From Caenorhabditis elegans (taxonomy: Eukaryota; Nematoda; Chromadorea; Rhabditida; Rhabditidae): 64,000 nt of DNA. Below, one piece after another: positions 59,290 through 64,000 of this stretch; positions within the stretch are counted from its first letter, which is position 1; each line of letters begins with the position of its first letter. The position numbers and the translations under genes were made by a program. The notes beneath the pieces were generated by a model. It worked only from the letters and a program-made list of their open reading frames with translations, was not told the DNA's origin and ran no database searches. The stretch covers positions 14,570,001 through 14,634,000 of the forward strand of contig NC_003282.8 in assembly GCF_000002985.6 (NCBI RefSeq). The letters run 5' to 3'.

Positions 59290-60370
59290 GGAACAATTCC
59301 CATAGAAAAAATTCTAATGCATTACAGAATGATAAATATTCCATATTTTTCATATAACACAAATTTTTTTGACATTCAATGGAAATTGGTTGGCATTTGA
59401 GTAAATTCAAAAAAAAATTAAATTTGTTTTAATATTTAGAATGAAACCAGAAAACAAAAGCTGTTTGCTACCATTCTACAGAAAATATTTTTGAAAATTG
59501 TTTCATCTGGTGTTTATGTAGAGCTCAGTTCAAGTGCATTGTTTAAACAGCAATATGAACGATGGAAAGTTTTGGACATATTGAACAATAGATGTACTGT
59601 AAACCGGGTAAAAAATCCTAATATTACTTTGGAAAAAATCCAGCAATTAGAATACTACAAGACATATAAATAGGTTTCTAAATCCAACTCAGAAAAAAAC
59701 TTTGAATAGCCACGAGAGGCCACATGCTGCACCAGAAAATGAAATGGTGTAGAACTTCAGAAAATTAATGTACAGTTATTTTTATTTATTTCCGATAAAT
59801 GTGTTCATGTTACTGGAATTAGCATCATAACAAAATGTTCCCGGAAATTTTAATTTAATTTTTTTTTCTTTGTGGTTTACACCATTATTATATCTTGAGA
59901 GTTAATCTCAATTTTTTTCAAATGTATTTTATAATATTTTTAGTTTAAATTACAATCATAGAAAGAAAAATAAGCAACGTTTGATACAAATATCTGGTAA
60001 TGTAGCGTAAACACCAAAGAGTTCAGAAAAATTTGTGCCCCATACAAACGGAAGGAAGGTGTGGAAGCATGCAGAGCTAGAAAAATTAAAAACTAAACTT
60101 GAAAAATAATGCTTGTTTAAAAACCTGCGAATAAAAATAGTAGATTTGATAAGCCGGTAAATTATATTGTGAATTGTTTTCAACGAGCCATATAACAACT
60201 TAAGTTGAACACATCAGTTAATGGCACAGTACTTGTATCAAAATACTTGTGTAATCAATGAAACGGTATAATTATGTTTTATCTGGAAAATACTTTTTGA
60301 AGATTGAAAATTGTTCTTAAATGAAGAATGTATGAAGATTTCATAAAACGGGTTGAATTTTTACAATTAA

Positions 60371-60391
60371 TCTTGATTTCCGGAAGGTGCA
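60371..60391 (-). ncRNA. Predicted 21U-RNA
   Basis: Core 60429-60436 (-); TAAT, U at +38. Confidence 0.62.
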
Positions 60392-61354
60392 TTAAATTCT
60401 ATTTTAACCACCAGCTTTATCAGATAAGTGAAACAGTCAGAAAATTTTTAAATCTACTAAAAACCAAAAAATTGAGCCGCCAGCTATTTTTCAAAACTCT
60501 GCATTACACTAATTCCTCTATTTTCCAAAAAAAAAAACAAATCATTGTTTTTGTTGTACGTACAGTCTAGGATAATCTACAGTACTCTTCTGGAAATGTT
60601 TTTACAAAAATTTCCAAAATTTCCACAATTGTGCGACCCCATTGTGTTCGCCAAGTTTTGTGATTTTCCATAATTATTATTTCAATGGAATCAACGAGTA
60701 AGTACATTCTGCGTTTTTTTAGTTAGTTTGTAGTGATGAAGGTCCTGCTTTTACCATTTTAGTGTGGCTCAACCGAATTGATTTAAAATTTGATAATTTG
60801 ATTTCACTTAAAAAATATAGGGCTTGCAAAGGTTTTTCAATTGTCTTTTTTTTTTGAGTTTTGATTTCACGAATTCAAAAATAGTGTCAAAGTATTGTAT
60901 CAAGAAAAAGTATATAATAAATGTCAAAACCGAAATTGAAAAACCTCAGTAACATCTCAAAAAGAGGCACCGAATTTCTCAGAATTCGGATTTTTTAGGC
61001 ATTCAGTCAAATTTTGTCATGGTTTTATTGAATAAAAAATAGAAATCAAGTGGTGTCGATTGAATTTGTAAAAAACAGTCTTGAAGCGATTGGACACTTT
61101 GAATTTACAGTGTCAAAATGCTGATTGTGAGAAATATGAAAACTCAATTTGAATAACATTAAAAACAAAATTAGAATTCCCTAAAGCAATGGAAATAAAA
61201 ATGGCCGTAAGATTTGGTTTAAAAAACCGGATATGTTTCACAACTGGCATGAATATGCCATTTGATCAATCATATTGCTCAGTTGTTTTAATTTTGGATT
61301 GAAATTTTTTATTTAACCTGATAATGCAATTTTTCTCTTCAATGCAGCTGAAAA

Positions 61355-61375
61355 AAAATCTGTTAGCAATGGTAA
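61355..61375 (-). ncRNA. Predicted 21U-RNA
   Basis: Core 61413-61420 (-); TGGT, U at +38. Confidence 0.62.
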
Positions 61376-62514
61376 CCAATGGTAAGAATGATTTATCGAT
61401 TTCAAAACAATGTGAAACAGAAATATTTTAGAGAATATTTGATCGAATTTGAAGGTATCCTAAGCCTACTGAGTGGTAGTTTTTTTGGGCAAGCGTTAAT
61501 TAACAATGAGAAATAGTAGAATAAATTGCAAGTTGTTGAAAGTTGATATTTGGTTGAGCAAACTAACCAAAAAAAATTTAATTAGATTTTTCTCGGTGAT
61601 TTGAAAAAGTATATAACTAATTAGGTTTTAAATCTAGGATGCTGGTTTCAGGATCAGTTAGTTTTTTTTCTTATTTAAAATTTAAAAACTCTTCTGTAAA
61701 ATATTTTTGAATAGTAACCCAAACTATAGCATTTTCAAAGATATAAGATATAAGATGAAAAAGATACAAAAACTGTAGAAATTGTTTGACATAGTTTGAA
61801 GAAAAAAAAATTGTGCTATTTCACAACGTTTATATGAAACAGGTGTATTTTCTCATTGTCAATAACTTGCCTTGTTCGAATGAGTATCTTTAGAAATGAA
61901 CGTTAACGCAGTAAATCTGTGTAAAATTTTGAGTTGTAAGCAAAACGTATGAATTATAGCTCGATTGAACCTTTAGATTATTTATTTTCCAGAACGTTTT
62001 TACCTACTGTAATTTTTTGTGGCGTTTTCAAAAAATGATTCTTTGGCTCCAAACCACGCTAAATTCTTCTGGACCGGAACAAAACTTTCTGCAATCTTCT
62101 TGGAGATAAAAACCAAAAACATTTTCCGTTAAAAAATTTATTAAAAACATCGTCACTTGTCAATTGAACTCTCATATTTTTCAGATTGTCACGTTTGCAA
62201 ATTTCAATATTTCTATTGGGTGCAAAGTACGCAAAGATCAAAATCGAAAACTTTGCGTGCACGTTATGCAAACTTTTTGAGCAGTTCGGGAGAAAATTGG
62301 CGAAAGGGGAAGCCCATCTGAAAATCAAAGAATCAATTGTGTTGAAAAGAGCAAAGATTGTTCCGAGTAAAAATTAAATATACTCTTTTAAATTTGGATT
62401 GGAGAGGCCGAAATGTGTCGGTAAATATTAGGGAGAACAATATATTCGGGTGGTGCTGACGCGGCGAATGTAACGAAATTTTGCTAGGAATAGCAGTGAT
62501 TGGGAAGTCTGACA

Positions 62515-62565
62515 AGCACCCGACATCTACCTAGTTTTCAAACCCGATAGATGTCGGCCGCTGCA
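62515..62565. repeat. Short inverted-repeat element, compact
   Basis: AGCACCCGACATCTACCTAG and AACCCGATAGATGTCGGCCG arms. Confidence 0.65.
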
Positions 62566-63124
62566 ACTATGAAACATTTGGTATTGTATTTTTCTAATTT
62601 GAAGTCAAAAAATGTTGACCGCACAGTTTATTTTAATGAACTTGTCATTTTCAAATAATAGAAAAAAAAACGTTTTTAGAAGAAAATAATGATTCAACAT
62701 TTTTTAAAACTATTACATTATTCGAAAAAAAATGTCGAAGTGAAATATTAGGTTTAAACATGTTTTCAAATTACTGGGGTCATTTTGTTTTTGCTTTGTT
62801 TGATATTTCATTTAAGTGGTAAATCGAAATCTATTTAAATATTTAAATTAAAGTGAAACTGCATCAATCCCAATATTATGCTTTCAAATAAAATTTTGAT
62901 AACAATATTCTGAAACACTTGGAATATTTTTTCGGGTGCAAATTGAACTTTTCTATGATAAAACTGTATAAATCTAAAATTATGATTTATCAATTTATTT
63001 TGATAACAAAGAAACAAACATTTTCCGTGAACTTTTTGATCGAACGTTTTTTGGCACATTTTCCACGACGTTTCAAATTCATACGCAATATATAATTTAT
63101 TTCCTGGACAAATCAACAATCAGA

Positions 63125-63946
63125 ATGGTGAGTACTTTTTTTTCTAGAAAATCGAACAATTGAAGGTATGTTTCAGTTTTGCATTCTAAATTTTCTACTG
63201 CTCCCTCTGGTTGTCTTGGCTCAAGTTGGAAGCTCTTGTGATACAGGTAACGCTTATTTAAAAAAAAATTTCCAATTAGATATTTAGATAACTGTATTTC
63301 AGATGGAATCCCGAACCAATTCCACTGCAACATTAAAAATTTGAAACGTGACGCTCAGAACTACCTCGAGTGGCCTAACTGGTGTCAAGTGTTTCATGGA
63401 AATTTGCATTTGAGAGTGATTAATTTGAAAGCTGCAAATTTTGAGAAATTGGTAAGGTGACATGTATGTTGGTTTCTGAAAATGCAGCGTCCGACATCTT
63501 CCGGGCGCAGGCACTCTGTACTTTTTATCAAATGATGAAATTTCTCGAATTCTGTTCTAAGTGTTATCTATCTGAGTAATGTTGAATTTCTAAAATAAAG
63601 AATCTGAAACCGCATTTTTATTTTTTGCAGCGTGAAATCCGTGGAACCCTTTCACTAATCAATTCTCCATTCAATCGAATGCCTCAAATGCCAAATCTTG
63701 TCAGTATTAAAACTCATAATTCATTCCCTGGACTCGTTATTCTCAACAATACAAGACTCCGTGATATGCGTGGATTTGTGGATTGGAATAAGGATGTCAA
63801 GATTACGGGAAATGAATTTCCAGTTTTTATTTCTGGAAATCTGGAATTGGATACTGTTAACCTGCCAGAAATGTTCCACAAACCATATTCTCCACTTTCG
63901 TGTGAAAAGAGATTGATGCCAAATTATAATATTCAATTTGCAGAAG
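63125..63946 (+). CDS. Receptor L-domain protein (irld family), partial at window end
   Basis: Inverted near-copy of the 9275-11022 gene. Exons 63125-63127, 63177-63246, 63303-63451 and 63631-63946 join in phase and give the signal peptide and the whole L domain; the frame ends in phase 1 at a GTGAGA donor, and the membrane exon lies beyond the window. It has two extra codons after the signal peptide (AQVGSSC against AQSSC). Exon 3 differs from the other copy at roughly a tenth of positions, but exon 4 differs at only two of 316 bases (Lys/Glu and Leu/Ser). About 100 bp upstream of the ATG is also recognisably shared. Confidence 0.85.
63484..63512. repeat. Half-copy of short inverted-repeat element in second irld intron 3
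   Basis: Same sequence and place as the copy at 10649-10672, on the opposite strand. Confidence 0.6.
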
Positions 63947-64000
63947 GTGAGAATTGAGAAAAATATATAACAAGAAAAAATATTATGCGGTTTCACATAG

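Larger units (their letters stand above)
54121..63124. other. Intergenic 21U block between the DM gene and the second irld gene
   Basis: Nine exact + strand cores at 54-59.3 kb, then three on the - strand at 60.4-61.9 kb (61835 lacks a YRNT). The only gene-like stretch is about 62185-62376, an open frame after ATATTTTTCAG with fairly even codon use (LSRLQISIFLLGAKYAKIKI), but no partner exon or known motif was found. An inverted-repeat element is at 62515. Confidence 0.6.

Noticed and set aside
59491-59673. Plus-strand frame with QQYERWKVLDILNN
   Set aside because: Isolated 60 codons in A/T-rich DNA; no splice partner or recognised family.
62059-62377. Possible exon after ATATTTTTCAG at 62185 with an open frame to 62376
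   Set aside because: No upstream coding exon or motif found; overlapping open frames on the other strand suggest chance. Noted only as a weak candidate within the intergenic block.
1-64000. CRISPR array, bacterial operon or phage element
   Set aside because: The spaced repeated octamer could suggest an array, but spacing is irregular and both strands are used; introns, tRNA types and protein families are nematode.
1-64000. LTR retrotransposon, Polinton or other capsid-bearing element
   Set aside because: No long terminal repeats or gag, integrase, capsid or envelope-like frames seen; the only reverse transcriptase is the LINE fragment.

Overview
The window reads as nematode DNA, almost certainly Caenorhabditis elegans or a very close relative. 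It is about two-thirds A+T, has short introns with TTTTCAG-type acceptors, an interstitial TTAGGC tract, and the nematode families T20D4.11-like/DUF19, receptor L-domain (irld) and DM domain. The main feature is the octamer CTGTTTCA. I found 74 exact copies on the two strands, where base composition alone would give roughly two or three. In 60 of the 74, a YRNT tetranucleotide puts a T 37-40 nt after the octamer. That is the Ruby-motif arrangement of type 1 21U-RNA (piRNA) genes, which in C. elegans lie mainly in two broad clusters on chromosome IV. I therefore read the window as part of a chromosome IV piRNA cluster.

Layout. 0.2-2.7 kb: a six-exon globin gene (-). 3.5-11.1 kb: a family cluster with two intact secreted DUF19 genes diverging from one promoter region, a LINE fragment in an intron of one, a tRNA-Gly(TCC), a decayed and a nearly intact DUF19 copy that arose by tandem duplication, and a complete single-L-domain irld gene (-). 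11.1-41.3 kb: about 30 kb with no protein gene I can support. It holds 21U-RNA units, mostly on the + strand, a diverged tandem array of such units (24.7-27.2 kb), a 0.5-kb palindrome, a TTAGGC tract and a 0.6-kb tandem duplication carrying a duplicated 21U locus. 41.3 kb: tRNA-Arg(ACG). 41.4-49.4 kb: less A+T-rich upstream region with a dense 21U group at 45-49 kb. 49.45-53.62 kb: a five-exon DM-domain transcription factor gene (+), probably dmd-6. 54-63 kb: more intergenic 21U units. 63.1-64.0 kb: the first four exons of a second irld gene (+), inverted relative to the first and nearly identical to it from intron 3 onward.

How the parts relate. The protein genes are ordinary RNA polymerase II units, several with a possible trans-splice acceptor just upstream of the ATG. 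The 21U loci are separate mini-genes, each with its own promoter, placed in introns and intergenic DNA on either strand. No exact core falls between 49.4 and 54.1 kb, the DM gene body, or between about 31.8-36.9 kb and 40.7-43.9 kb. Several 21U loci were copied along with their surroundings, which shows how such clusters grow. A family of short inverted repeats ending near AGCGCCCGACATTT is scattered through introns and intergenic DNA. Nothing here could be tested against small-RNA reads or a genome. The 21U calls are sequence predictions made by eye, and the counts are hand counts.
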